Assembly: GCA_045837725.1 (NCBI GenBank)
Contig: JBEWZL010000101.1
Coordinates: forward strand, 462,163 to 526,162
DNA: 64,000 bases
Reading direction: 5' to 3'
Source: Vermamoeba vermiformis
Taxonomy: Eukaryota; Tubulinea; Echinamoebida
Positions 44,340 through 56,648 of this stretch are shown here, in pieces. How positions within the stretch are numbered: the stretch's first letter is position 1; each line of letters opens with the position of its first letter. Under the pieces are notes generated by a model. It worked only from the letters and a program-made list of their open reading frames with translations. It ran no database searches and was not told where the DNA came from. The translations under genes and the position numbers were made by a program.

Positions 44340-46537
44340 TTACGTAAATTTCATCTTGATTATTTTGGCCTTAGTTTCAGATACAACCACCAGCACGTCA
44401 TCGACGCAAAAAACGCGTTTGAGATCTGTTGGACCCAATTCAAGGGTTTTGATCACTGTGCCTGTTTCCCAATGAATTACCTGTAAAATAAATTTAATTA
44501 ATATTTTAATCTAAATTAGGCAATAAGTGTCCTACTTTAAGTTGTTGTTCGTTGTTGGCGATAAATAGAATTTTTCCGCTGGGATCGAACTTCAAGTCCG
44601 CCAATCCTTCAGGTATCTTTATAACTATTTGCCAAGTCTTCTGATCCAAGTCAAATACTTCTATCGAATTTGGCTTTTTGATCGCAATCTTATCTGCAAA
44701 TAGTCTGTTAGAAAAATCGAATGACACGTGTCACTATGAGCTCTAGATCATGACACGTGTCATTAATTGTCAAGCACGATAAATTCCTTGACTCGAAAAA
44801 TACAGAGGTCGTGTAAAAATAATATTTGTCATTTATAAATTTCGTTATTGTTACGTACTGTGTTTCGGGACCCAAGTGAATTCTTCAGCTTCAATCACCG
44901 TGCAATAATTGCGGTTTTTCAAGTCAAAAATTATGGTTGTATTTTCACGACACGTAAATCCGAGTAAGTATCTTTTCACTCCGTTAACCTTCGTCACGTG
45001 CTCGCTAATATCTGTTCGATATAATTAATATTATTAGTGTGATCTTAGTTAATTAGTGTAATCAACTCGTACTTCTAGCGTTTTTGATATTTTGGAGCTC
45101 GTTCATTTTCAAAAATTTGATGCTCCATTCCGCAAGCAAGTTAAAAATCTCTAAAGGTCCTTCAACGACTTCCCATAGTCCTAATTTGTCGTCGAAAAAT
45201 ATCGCAAATACGTCCGGCTTGTTTTTAAATGCATAGATTTTTTGAATTTTTCCGAATTCTTCTTCGAGATCTTCAAACGATTGCTCATGATTATGACACC
45301 TAATGTACTAATATATGAGTCAACCATATATATATATATATATTGCGTACCTAACACATGCTGGAGGTGAAGTCGGCGCTGCCTTGGCACTCCATCTGGG
45401 TAGAGGACAACATTTCTCGGTAATTTTGGCAATATTCAGCTGATTATAACTCTAATAATCATACAAAATATTAATATTATAGCATCTATATTTATCGAAT
45501 TTAGCAAGAAATAGTCCTTGACATACCAGGTCGCAGATGTACTTTGAATTTACTGCCAGATGTTGCAGACCTTCCTGGGAAAATCCAAGCCCTCCTCTAA
45601 CCTTTTTATACGATTTTATTCCGCGTTTGAATTCTTCTTGGTCCCAAATGACGCATGCTGAGTCATAGGCAACGAAAAGTTGTGTTTTTTCTAAATCCAG
45701 ATTCGGTCAGCAACCTTCATGTACAATATATCAAGCTATCGTTATTAATTTTTCTTACCATCGCTATAAATATTCACATTCGAATCGAAAATATCAATTA
45801 AATTTCCATAGTACGTGGCTCGTTTGAACGGATACTCAGTAATGATTTTCGAAACCGGTAGTTCGTCTAGTTGAGCCTCCATAATATCTCTTATATAATA
45901 GTCTGCTAAAGCACTGACAGAAAAAAAAATGATCGGATTTTTCAGCGGTTTGCTGGTGGCAATTCTGCGATCGGAAGATCAGATGGATCCGCAAAATTTC
46001 TTTAACTTACGTCAAATCAATTATAGTCACCAGTTCGCCATCTACTATAATAAAACAGTCCGATAGTAAGTGAAATGAAAGCTTTTGGGGATTAGGGATG
46101 TGATTTCCAGTCATGAACGCGTATTCGAACGTCTTCTCAATGCTTGGCCTTAAAAACCGATTAGACTATAATCTAATTAATTAATATATTATATTTTGTT
46201 GCTTACGACGATAATATCTTTGTTAATTGTAGTACCTGAGAAAAAAATCAGAATTTTATTTTGTCCAATGACAGATCCAGCTTACCGTTGGCCGCCAGTG
46301 CTGTTTAAACTCCGAATTACACGTGACAAAAGCATTATTAAATATTGTCCGCCATATCACACTTTGGTCTGATAAAACATCGTTCCATTGCTTGCAAACC
46401 AAGCAGATGCAGGCAAAATGTTTAAAATTAATTCTCTTCAATATATTTTCGAGTACTTCTAGCGGTACAGCATTAAATGGATTGAATTTAGCTGCAATAA
46501 TTAATTTTTGAATTAATAACTGCACATTAAGTTCCAT
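44340..46537 (-). CDS. F-box protein with beta-propeller-like C-terminal part
   Basis: Exons 46537-46286, 46165-46011, 45913-45759, 45690-45527, 45439-45351, 45299-45073, 45011-44859, 44693-44536 and 44480-44340 give 497 aa. An F-box lies at about 20-65 (NAVPLEVLENILKRINFKHF and LVCKQWNDVL). The rest is made of about 45-residue units ending in hydrophobic/Asp patterns (LIDIFDSNVNIYSD, AYDSACVIWDQEE, LADLKFDPSGKILFIAN), which read as degenerate WD-type blades. An alternative start uses ATGGAAA/GTAAGT at about 46561 spliced to the acceptor TTATTGCAG near 46495. It is a likely SCF ubiquitin-ligase adaptor and is related in plan to the gene at the right edge. Confidence 0.75.
44722..44762. promoter_or_regulatory. 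Two copies of the palindrome TGACACGTGTCA in an intron
   Basis: Perfect 12-bp palindromes lie at 44722-44733 and 44751-44762, both inside an intron of the F-box/propeller gene. The core CACGTG is a classic bHLH/bZIP site. A third copy is in an intron of the related gene at the right edge. Confidence 0.55.
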
Positions 46538-46910
46538 TTTTAAAACTTACTTTCCATCGTGTTAGTATCTCTTGCCTGCCTTTAAAGTTAAAAAGACTTT
46601 CTTAATTACATAATGACAAGTGCTTGCGTGGTTTGTTAGTTGAAAAACGAACAAAAATAAACAATTCAAGATTTTTACTTGCTAGCGCTACTTTTCTTCG
46701 TTGAAAATCAGGAAGCTCCGCAGTCGAATATTGACTGCTTTATAAATCATGTTTGGCAGTTGAGAGGATCCATACAATCGTCCGTGACATGGAACAGATC
46801 TGTTCCATTGCAACGCTCGATTCAGCAGCCAGTAATTGTATTCTAGCATGCATCTGTCATAAGTTTAATAATAAATAAAAGTTTATTTTACATTGTTAAC
46901 GGTATGAAAA
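46538..46910. other. Spacer between the DUF1538 and F-box/propeller genes
   Basis: Both neighbours are on the minus strand. The sequence holds the possible leader exon of the F-box gene (around 46561) and otherwise no supported gene. Confidence 0.5.
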
Positions 46911-49685
46911 TTAAGCCATAGGAATGGATGTAATATGCGGAGTGTTCTTCAATTGACGTCTTGAAGCAATATATCGCAATAATAGTCCTGATAATAGCAC
47001 GGAATTGATCGGCATGAAGCTCGCACACGCTAAAATGCCAAATCCACTCGCTGCATTCACTGCATTGCCAAAACTGAGACCGAGAGCTAACACGAACGGA
47101 ACTGTAACAGGACCTAATACAAAAAATATGAATAAGACTCATCCACGGTGCATAAAATATTAGCTTATGCATATAATTTATCAATTTAAGTTGGTTAAAT
47201 GAAGGCAATATTAGGTTGAAGAAAGAGATCTGTAGGCAAGATCTCGTTTTAAAATGAAATTTACCTGTTGTAACGCCAGCGCTATCCCAAGCAATATTGA
47301 CAACGTCTTCTTGACTATAGTGCGTTAATACTAACGCTACGCCGTAACCAACGATGATGAAGTAGATCAGTGAGAGTTGATAGAGGATAATAAGCACTCC
47401 TAATAACACGCCGGAGCCAACTCCGAGTGAAACTGCAAAGATGAGAATTGAGCTCTTAAACTGGCCCTGGGTGATTTGTTCCACTTTGGATCCCATGACG
47501 TTCATGACTGGTTCTGCAAATGTCGCCAAAACGCCCAAAAAGAATGCAAATAGGCATACGATGAGCAACCCGATCGATCGATCGAATAACGGCGAATTTT
47601 CAACGCCGTCAATGGCCATCAAACCCGTCGGCAAAACTTTTCCGAGAAGTCCAGCTAGTGGTGTCATGCCATAAGTCAGACCAAGATTGAACAATAGCAT
47701 GCCTAGTTGTGCAAATCCAAAGCCTAGTAATATCATCTTCATAGATGTGCTAAACCAACTTCGGTTCTTTGGAGATCCGGATTCAGCCTCGCTGGATTCG
47801 CCACTCTCGAGCATATCCAATCGATTCTTCTCTTCGTAGCTTTCACTGTGTGAGTCCTCTGACTCGACTTCGGTGCCTACCATAGGAGCAGTATCTTTAT
47901 ATACTTGTTCTTTGCTTCTGGATCGCAAAAATTTGGACGAAATGTCGTGGCCGGATGTAGTTCGTTCATTGAACATTTTTTGCTTGTGAAGCCATTCTTC
48001 GCGATCTTGAGTTGATACAAAGGCCGTAGTATCAATTACGAAGCGTAGTTGAGGTACTACTGCTGCACCGGCTTTGGCTTCTTGTCGGTAACGTGCGATC
48101 TCTTCTTCAGAAGTTTCGTACAGGCCAAGTTCTTCCTTATTAGCGCGCAGTACGTCCATTGAATTATTTAAGTTGACGTTAGGCGAACTTTCGACTGAAA
48201 TGACGCGTAGTTCTTCTGATTTTGAAGCTTTTTGTTCGCTCGCATCCAACGCCATGATCTTGCGAAGAGTAATTTCTGGCAAGTGTCCTCGAAGGAATAC
48301 TAATAGGACGACTATTAATAGAACTCCTAGCGGCACGATAGCGCGAAAGGCGTAAATGACTTCGATGATTGGTGACTTTTCTAAGAACGGCAACTCGCTG
48401 TTGTGCTGAACTGACTTGGTCTCCTTCAAGATTTGGTCTATTGGCTTAGAGTACACCAATATGACACTAAGGATTTGGATACATAATACTGGCAGGAGCG
48501 CGGCCAAAGTGACAACTCCGAACGCATCCACTTTCTTGTTTGACTCTTCTTGTGGTCTTTCTTCGATAACTAAAAGAATTTTAGGACTCTATCCGATTGA
48601 ATATTAATATAGTGCTTCGTTCGTACCTTCTTCTTCGATAATTAAGCTATTAGTATTGAGCTTTGAGTTTCTTCTTTGAAGAAGCTGCGTTTCTCGTTCA
48701 AGTTGGTGTTTTCTGAACTCTTGTTGCGCACTGACACCAATACCAATCGATAATATAATAGGTACTGTTACTGGACCTAAATAAACAACATTAAGACCTG
48801 TGTAACGGGTTCAAATTTGACCGTCAAATTTCCAAACTAAAATTTTGACCGTCAAAAATTAAACGAGGACCACGTACCAGTTGCCACGACGCCAATATCC
48901 CAAGCCAAATTAATAAGAGGTCGTAGATTATCATTGGCCACGTGCATAAACAGCGACAGTGCAATAGTTGATCCGCCGATCGAGTAGATGAGCGGCTTGA
49001 GTGACCATCGTCTCGTGAACCTGATGATGCCTAATACGGTTGCTGTTCCTACTCCAAGTCCAATCGACAAGACGAGCATTTCGCGCCAATTGTTGACCAT
49101 GTAGAACAAATAAGGCTGTTGTTTCCGCTTTACTTCTGACGTCAGTGGCGCTATGGCTGCAATGGCTGGCTCGGCGTAAGTAACTGCAATGCCAATGACA
49201 AATGAGAGCATCAATACGAGGGCTATATGGAGCTTTTCGGGCATTAAGCGGCCAATGGATTCGCCAAGTGGCATCAAGGCAAATTTTAATCCTTCAATAA
49301 ATAAAGTCAAGCCTAATATGACTGCTAATATTCCAAATCCAACGACTGCGCCATTTTCTGCTGATTGGTGGAATATTAAAGCTGCAAATAAGACGAAATA
49401 AAGTGTGATCGGGATAATGACTTTGATCTGCTCGTATAGCTGTAATAAGAAGTAGTGCGTCACGTCGTAATGTTTGAATGCGTTGAATTGCTTCCATAGC
49501 TTCTTATATTTCTTTAGTACGAATTGTGGGAGTAAATTAAATGGAAACGGAGCGCGGATCTTGATGCGAGTTGGATCTGCTACCGACTCAAAGGTTAGAA
49601 AATATTAATATCATAGTTGATTTTAATGACAATATTAAGGCTTACCGTTATTTCCATTATCTACTAGACTTTCTTGTTCACTCAT
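46911..49685 (-). CDS. DUF1538 integral membrane protein with two tandem repeats
   Basis: Exons 49685-49646, 49576-48878, 48776-48627, 48569-47265 and 47113-46911 give 798 aa. Two halves each start with a long helix (LYEQIKVIIPITLYFVLFA; IYAFRAIVPLGVLLIVVLL), contain a TYAEPAIAAIAP or TFAEPVMNVMGS helix and end in a G-P-V-T-V-P segment (GPVTVPIILSIGIGVS; GPVTVPFVLALGLSFGNAV). This is the DUF1538 repeat, known mainly from bacteria and supposed to be a cation transporter. A 200-residue hydrophilic, Glu/Ser-rich insert sits in the second half. Both G-P-V-T-V-P motifs follow a phase-1 intron, so the intron was present before the repeat was duplicated or was gained twice. Confidence 0.8.
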
Positions 49686-50445
49686 TTTAATCGGATTTAA
49701 TTTTTTGCATCCGTTTCATTATTTCTTTAGTGGTAAAATGAAATAAAAATACCTCAGCGAGATGCATAAAAGATCGCTCTCGATATTTCATAAATTTGCT
49801 TAAATAATCATTGAAATCTCGTAATTTATTTAGCAAACTGGTTGAGATTCGCAATAAAAAACAGAGTAAAGGCGCTAAAAATTCTACGACTGATCGAAAT
49901 AAAAATATTACCGTGCAAAACAGGTCTGTCTGGCTCAGAAAAACGCCGGACCACCAATCCACTCTAATGAACCAACCTTTTGCTCATACCGTGTAGAATA
50001 ATGATTATTTGTTATGAATGTAAAGGACGTTTTTGGTTGGTGAGCAAACAGGCTAGATGTGCAACACGTTGCTGGTGGTAAACATAATGACAAAGAGAAA
50101 GCTCCGAACAAGACCCAAGAGTAATCACACAAAGGAAAACGATTGCTTTTCGATTACGCTCCAAGTAATGTGCCAAAAAGAGACTTTGTTGTAGTACTAC
50201 AGCAAGCCAAAGTCTGGTCCTAGGACAAGCGGATCAGAATCTGACCCTGCGAGTCCAGATCAGCACTTTTCCACTCCTTTTCATTTGCAGACGAGACAGC
50301 CGTTGATTTCTGGGAATTTATTGCTCGCATTACGCTGATTGGTCAAGCATCAAGCTCAAAACCTCTCGATTTTTGTTGATTAAATTATCTTGCACACCGC
50401 GACACAACGATCGAACCACACTTCACACCTCTGCCGCAATATTAA
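49686..50445. other. Divergent spacer between the DUF1538 and glycosylase genes
   Basis: About 760 nt. A minus-strand open frame at 49687-49962 is hydrophobic but starts with GTG and has no family features, so I do not call it. No repeat or RNA gene is seen. Confidence 0.5.
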
Positions 50446-52408
50446 ATGCCTAGTGCTAAAGGAAAACAACGATTATCTTCGTCGCCCGTGCTGACCGAAG
50501 TACGCGCTGGTGAGAATGGAAATGGAATCGCGGGTAAAGGCAGCGCCAGCGAGAAGAAAAAGAAAATTATGCGCTTAAAAGAGTTTAGAGAGCTGTTACA
50601 AAAGAAAGTAAGGCAATAGTAATGCTAAATATCGAGGTTTATCAAGACCATCGCGTGATCTTGCGACTAACTAATATTTTTTCGCTTTTAGCTCAAGTAC
50701 GACATCGGTACAAGTGCCAGACATATTCGCAATTGGGTTAATGATAAAAAGCCGTATTTGCCGCCCCGCTCGCCATTTTCATTGTTGCAAGAGCTGTTTT
50801 TCTACGATCCGTGGAAAGTTTTGATCGCCTGCATGGTAAGAAAATTAAAGCGATATTTTTAATATTATTTTCATCGATAATAAGCCTCAATGAGCGATTT
50901 AATCGCGGCCAACCATTTTCCTGGAATTTTAATTATCTGATCCAAATTTGACGTGACATTTTTTTCTTTAGTTCCTCAACAAAACTTCGGGCAAACAAGT
51001 CTCTACTGTATTATATAAATTCTTTAGCCGTTATCCAACGCCTATTGACCTTCGAGACTCGAACAGAGAAGATGTGATCGCGATCATAAAACCGCTCGGG
51101 TAAGTAGCACCTCACAGCTATATATCGTCGGTCATGCGCTAACCATGCTAAATAGATTATTTAATAAGCGAGCTGACATGATTGTTCACTTTACAAAAGA
51201 GTTTTTGGCGGGTAATTGGCGGATGCCAGATCAGATCAAAGGTGCGTGGCTTTCTTTAACTCTCTAATCGCACAAAAATACTGTAACGTGCTTTAAAATA
51301 GTAATTTTATCGTTTGATAGGTATTGGAAAGTACGCTAACGACGCTTATCGAATCTTTTGCTGCGGTGAATTCAAAGACGTGCAGCCAAACGATCACGCG
51401 TTGAACAAGTACCATGAGTGGCTTATCAAAGAAGATAATAGGGACCAAGATAGTAAAAAAGTAAGTCGGTTAATAGTAAGGCTAATCTTGGATCGAAACT
51501 AAGCGGCTGTATTCAAAAGGGTTCTGGATCTGCTTCATCCAGCGAAAATAACAGCAATGATTCGCAAGATAGTCAAAATCCACGTGAAATTTCAAGCAAT
51601 GAGAGTGACCAGGACGAAAAAGAAGAAGAAAAGCCGAACACAAAGTCAAAAAAGAATTCAGGCGTCAAAGAATCAAAGTCAGCGCATCATCAAGCGTTCT
51701 TAGTGGCCGGAGAATTAAAATGGAATATCCGACGTGAAGATTTGAATATTTCGCAAGAAGAACGTGATTGGTGGTCTGAATTGTTCGACATCCGAGACTA
51801 TTTCTACAAAAAGTTCCAGAACGTTGAAATCGATGCTCAAAGTGATGAAATCTCGCAATCTGAAGAGGAGGTCGTTATAGAAAAATTGCCTAAAATGGCA
51901 AAATCTGCGACCAAAAAACGAAAAATTGAGATCGAGGAAGATGGGTACGAAAAGAAATCGAAAAAGAAGCAAAAAATTGACAAGGAAGCGGCCAAGTTAG
52001 AAAAACAACGCGCAAAAGAGGAGAAAAAGCTGGAAAAGGCCCAAAAGAAGGAGAATAAGAAAAAGAAGCAGATCGATCGTGAGGCCAACAAAGAAAAATC
52101 GACTGCAGAGCGTTCTTTACCAGAGAACTCGATTGTTATTACTGTAAGTATTGTTAGCATAATTCTTAATACCTTGAATATAACTAACCTACCCCTAGAA
52201 AACGAATTTGCCTCCTGGATGGAGATTCGAAATCCGAAAGCGACAATCGGGTGGCACTAAAGGAAGAGAAGATTACTATTGGTAATTATCGCTCGTATTT
52301 AGCGCTAAATCATCGGCTTACACTGACTTTGACCTCAGGTACTCACCAGAAGGAAGAAAGTTCCGCAGTTTGGTTGAGATCCGAAAGCACCTTGCTAGTC
52401 AAAAATAG
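50446..52408 (+). CDS. MBD4-like thymine/uracil-DNA glycosylase with C-terminal MBD domain
   Basis: Exons 50446-50607, 50692-50835, 50972-51099, 51156-51241, 51321-51460, 51520-52143, 52199-52281 and 52339-52408 give 478 aa. The glycosylase domain fills residues 60-235: [34 protein letters not shown], the helix-hairpin-helix [15 protein letters not shown] and the catalytic Asp region [15 protein letters not shown], all as in MBD4. A 180-residue Lys/Glu/Ser-rich linker follows. The last 50 residues form a methyl-CpG-binding domain ([28 protein letters not shown]). Animal MBD4 has the MBD first. The protein should repair T:G mismatches from deaminated 5-methylcytosine in the nucleus. Confidence 0.85.
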
Positions 52409-52492
52409 ATGCAGCAATCATATAAAGGTTAAATACAAGCGACTTTCGTCAGACTTGCAAAAACATTTTATTTTTGGCCCATAATATTAGCG

Positions 52493-53005
52493 TTACATTG
52501 TAAGAATTTTTCTGGGGATTAATCCGTAAGACAGAGCTCGAAAAACAACTACTACTAGTCCAATTATCTTTCCGGGGCTATAAAGATCGTTCGGAAGTAA
52601 ATAAAAGATTAGAAACTGGACGAAGAAGTCAACGAGGCAAGTAGCGTAGCCAATCCAGCACAAGATCCGCACAGTTGTTCGTAATTTTGAGCTGTGCCCG
52701 AGTGACAAGGCGATGCCAAGTATAGGTCCTGATAATAGCACCATATCTACACCAAAGAGTAGTGCGGCGTAAGTGAAATCACTGGGGTATGATAGCCCAG
52801 AAGCAATGTAGCAGTAATGCCAAGCAAACGATAACGTCGATACAAAAGCAGACCATTCTGAAGTGTTTGGTCCGTCGCAAGGGGCTGGCAATGCAGGTGA
52901 ATCTAGATAGTGTATTGGTAAGAAGGAGAGGCCTAGTAAGGTCAATGTTAAAGCCATTATTGACATTCCTAATAAATCTTTGTTGACGTGCTGTTTTTGC
53001 TGCAT
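52493..53005 (-). CDS. Intronless small multi-pass membrane protein
   Basis: A single frame of 170 aa with ATG at 53005. Hydrophobic segments at about 12-30, 52-70, 80-103, 110-132 and 142-165 suggest four or five membrane helices; a lumenal loop holds two Cys-Pro motifs (ALPAPCDGPN). The family is not recognised. It is the only clearly intronless gene of its size in the window and ends 84 nt from the stop of the glycosylase gene, tail to tail. Confidence 0.65.
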   Translation of the reverse strand: MQQKQHVNKDLLGMSIMALTLTLLGLSFLPIHYLDSPALPAPCDGPNTSEWSAFVSTLSFAWHYCYIASGLSYPSDFTYAALLFGVDMVLLSGPILGIALSLGHSSKLRTTVRILCWIGYATCLVDFFVQFLIFYLLPNDLYSPGKIIGLVVVVFRALSYGLIPRKILTM

Positions 53006-53161
53006 TTTCGTGTAAACTATTGTTTAAAGCTAATAGGAATTAATTTATGTCCGGTTCATAATTTGAACCAGTCCGCTGACGTGGACTTTTTTCTTTTTTT
53101 CGTTTCACGTCATAGGGACCGTTTGTTGCATTAAACATTTTATCAACAATAATTAACAATA

Positions 53162-54568
53162 TTAATCAAACTTCAATACAGCGCGGAAGCGAACTTTGTT
53201 GGTCATCATCGCTTGATAAGCTTCGTTGACTTTGTCGAGCGGGAAGACTTCAATCATTGGACGAACACCAGTCAAAGCTGCAAAGTTGAGTGTGTCTTCG
53301 GTTTCAATAGGAGTACCGCTAGGCCTATAAAGATAGCGTATTAGATCCGAATCTGCAGCTAAAAATTCTCGAACAAGCAAATTTAACTTACCAACCGACA
53401 ACACCACGGCGTTGACCAATCAAATCGAAAGCACCAACTTTAAGAGGCTCATGAGGAATTCCGAGAACGAAAACACGACCGTCAGGAGCCAAACCAGGAG
53501 TAAGTGCTGAGATCGCATCTGCGTGAGGAGCAGTAGCGAGAATGACTTTAGCACCGCCGAGGGCTTGCAAGGCCTTAGCAGGGTCTTCCTTAGAGACGTC
53601 AATATAGATATGAGCACCGAGCTTCGTGGCCAGCTCTTTCTTGTCGGATCCGGAAGAAAGGGCGGCAACCTTGTAGCCCATCTTGGCAGCGAATTGGACA
53701 CCTACACGAGTATTAATATCGAGCCACGATAATACATAGTTATAGTGCTTACCAAGGTGACCCAAACCACCCAAACCCTGGACTGCAACGAGATCACCAG
53801 CCTTGGCGTCAGAGTGACGAAGAGGGTTGTACACAGTGATGCCTGCACACATCAATGGTGCTGCTTCTTCGAAGGACAAATCATCGGGAATGCGTGCAAG
53901 GGCTTCAAAAGGCACTATAGAAAATAAATAAGTATTAATACTGAAAATTGGATTTGTAACGGATGCGCTCGTTGCATGCTGCGTATGTAATCAATGGTTG
54001 GAGCGATAATTTACCTGTAATATAGTTGCTGTATCCTCCGCTATAAGAAACACCGCAAATCTTCTCGTGTTTGCAAGTCATCCAGTCACCGCGACGGCAT
54101 CTGTCGCACTGGAAGCAGTGACCACCGTGCCAGCCAACACCAACGCGATCTCCAGCCTTCCACTCAAGAACACCAGCACCGACCTATTAAATAAGCGATT
54201 AATTAAGAGTGATCAAACTAAAAATCGGATCGCATCTAATTTACTCGTGTTAATACGCATGAAGACATACCTTATCGATAACACCGGCAACTTCGTGTCC
54301 GGGGCTAATAGGGTATTGAATAGTCGGGAAGACTCCTTCCTTAGTGAACATATCGCTGCAAAATCAAGAGGTCAGATTCGCGCGAAAAAATTTGATCCAG
54401 CAATTTTTAATAAATAATAAGAATTCTGGTATTAATTGCTACTAACCTATGGCATATACCACATGCGTGCACTTTAATACGCACTTGGTTTTGAGCAGGT
54501 TCAGGGAGGCTCTTTTCTTGAACGACGAATCGTTCGGCTCTAGCTTTTTCAACGACGGCAGCTTTCAT
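53162..54568 (-). CDS. Zinc-dependent alcohol dehydrogenase (MDR family)
   Basis: Exons 54568-54447, 54355-54271, 54183-54015, 53914-53753, 53701-53392 and 53324-53162 give 336 aa. Catalytic zinc ligands are in ACGICHSDMF and GHEVAG. The structural zinc cysteines are in HCFQCDRCRRGDWMTC. The NAD(P) motif is VQGLGGLGHLGVQFA. The length and the sequence PLMCAGITVYNPLRH put it with the CAD/YahK/AdhA branch of medium-chain dehydrogenases. Cytosolic, no targeting sequence; substrate probably small aldehydes or alcohols. Confidence 0.9.
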
Positions 54569-55423
54569 CGTGTATAGTATTTGTGTTGTTCTTATTGTTT
54601 TGTTGATGATTAATTATCGTACAAGATATCCTTTAAATAGTTGCCACCGTTGCCCTGGCAAATCGCGGCGAGTAACAAGTTCCCGCGGCGTGCACAAAAA
54701 TCAAGCCAGATCTCACCGGACGAGCTCGGACAAAGCTTAATGGTGCATATGGAGATTATTGATCCATCTTCATATCAAACTGCTCGAAGTACGAGGGGTG
54801 AGCCGGCAGATTCGATCGGCAATGGAAGCTCCGAAATCTCCGGTCCCAGAGCACTGTTCGTTGATTGATTATTTACAAAGACGTCGACGGCTTGTCGACC
54901 AACCCGAAGCTGAGGTACTGCATTGCATGATTCAATTGAACAGTGTCTTTTGGTAGGTGAGCTGTGCAGCAATTTCATTAGCATTTGATCAAATTTAGCA
55001 TACGAAAAATATGTATGTATAGTATTGTTATTTTTGATGATTGGTAACGTTTAAATAAGCTCTGTGCGCTGCGTTAAGTAAATTAGATTTTTGGAACCAG
55101 TTTTCAAGTTATTATTAGGTATAATATTATGAAGAATAGTATTACTAAGTACTATTCGTTAACGAGTAAATTAATTGTGAATAATAATTCATTATTTCAA
55201 AAAAAAAAAAAACGGCTAGTGCAATTAATCTGCTCTTGTTGCAGGTGCAACTTGACTTACTTCGCGTATTGTAGAGTTACATGATGATAATTGAGGCAAT
55301 CATGTGGTCAAACGGTGTTTTGCGACTTTTGTTTGACCGATCAGATTTTGCGAGATTTTCTCCTCGCCAAACGATTCTAATACCGAAATTAACAACTTAA
55401 CACAACACCTCTGTAATTATACT
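54569..55423. other. Divergent spacer between the alcohol dehydrogenase and ABRACL genes
   Basis: About 855 nt. Open frames at 54641-54956 overlap each other in different phases and show no family features. An A-tract of about 14 nt starts near 55198. The right third is probably the ABRACL promoter. Confidence 0.5.
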
Positions 55424-56052
55424 ATGGATCTTAAAGAACAAAACGAACGAAGCTGCGAAGTTCTCGCTCAAATTATCAGACAACACGGCAAGCCAAATCC
55501 AAATTACCCCAAGTAAGTCTAATGTAAGAAATAATATTTTAATAATATTTTATGATTACCGGGGTATCGAATATTAGCAGTTTTCGAATTTAAATAAGCA
55601 CTAGTTAATTTATGAATTTATTTTTTATGCTTGATGCTGAAAAATATCTTTTTAATAGTGACATTGACTTGGATTACGGTACTTTGCGTGTAAATGCCGA
55701 AGAGCAAATTGGTGGAATCATGGCCTTGCTTAAAAGCATGAAGCAACGCGTAAGAAATTTAACGTTTTATTCAAGCTCAAATCCACGCTAAAATTTCGTT
55801 TTCCTGCGTAGAAAATTGTCGACTTCGTTGGTCCTATGTTGCACGATGACTCAACAGTTACTTTAATCAACGACTACTACCAAGAGTTCAAGACTCAACT
55901 GATCCGTTACGACGAGATCAAGGATAAAGTTAAAGGTACGTGCAACCGCATTTTCTTTATATTTCCAATCCATATTTGCCTTTAATAAATATTTTTGCTA
56001 ATATGTTACTATAGGAGAGATCACTGGTCACCAGAAGGTCGGTGGATGGTAA
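55424..56052 (+). CDS. ABRACL: ABRACL/Costars-domain protein
   Basis: Exons 55424-55512, 55659-55749, 55812-55935 and 56015-56052 give 113 aa. The Costars fold is recognisable: LDYGTLRVN, IGGIMALLKSMKQRKIVDFV and LHDDSTVTLINDYYQ match the family order of beta-hairpin, helix, R-K-I-V strand and end helix. Costars proteins regulate actin dynamics and cell movement, as shown in Dictyostelium. A 30-residue helical N-terminal extension and a short C-terminal tail are extra. The presence of this small protein fits a motile amoeboid or flagellate cell. Confidence 0.8.
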
Positions 56053-56354
56053 AACCAAAAAAAAATCTACTTCAACTGTATTAATACACTAAGGCTCGCT
56101 CGTATATAAAATAATATTATACCTTGATTATCGAAATATTGATGTTAGAGGCCAATGCACCGAGTCGCTGTTCCTGCTGAATTCATTGATCGGCTGGTAA
56201 CCAATTTTTAGACTCCTAAGTTGACGACGTCAAATTGACTTATTTAGTAGCAATTATAATATCGTCGTGGAGATAGAACGTTATTTGTCACGCAACATAA
56301 ATTTTTTATTTTCTCTGTATGAAAATTGGCCCGCAAAGAGGTGGTTACGGATTA
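56053..56354. other. Convergent spacer after ABRACL
   Basis: About 300 nt of AT-rich sequence between two convergent genes. No feature is supported. Confidence 0.5.
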
Positions 56355-56603
56355 TTACTTGTGATTAGTGTTATTAGGAAATTGGTACAATCTTTGTTCT
56401 TCTTGCGAGTAGCGGTGCAGGACATCGAGGGGTGGCACCACATCCACGAATCTGGAGTGCCTTCCACGTAGCTCCTCGAGTTCTGCTTGCGTGTAAACTG
56501 CACTATTTGTTATTAATTTAAATTGGTTGTTCCAATAATCCTTGCAATACGAACGGCAATTGTTTACGGATTCCGTTTCAGATGTAGTTGCATCGCTTTC
56601 CAT
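56355..56603 (-). CDS. Small acidic protein, possibly the second half of the upstream frame
   Basis: ATG at 56603 opens 82 codons. The product has ESVNNCRSYCKDYW near the start and QAELEELRGRHSRFVDVV in the middle; no family is recognised. It is in the same frame as the gene just upstream on the same strand, and only one TGA (56649-56651) and 15 sense codons lie between them. So this may be the second half of one protein rather than a separate gene. Confidence 0.4.
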   Translation of the reverse strand: MESDATTSETESVNNCRSYCKDYWNNQFKLITNSAVYTQAELEELRGRHSRFVDVVPPLDVLHRYSQEEQRLYQFPNNTNHK

Positions 56604-56648
56604 TTGCTGTTTAAAAACTTCGCCTGCATTTTGTTTATATTTGTTGTG

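Noticed and set aside
46207-46235. Possible 29-nt exon in the F-box/propeller gene
   Set aside because: It breaks the frame on both sides; direct joining of 46286 to 46165 keeps it.
49687-49962. Hydrophobic minus-strand open frame of 91 codons between divergent genes
   Set aside because: It starts with GTG, has no early ATG, no splice support and no family features.
54641-54956. Two overlapping plus-strand open frames in the promoter region of ABRACL
   Set aside because: They overlap in different phases and show no family features.
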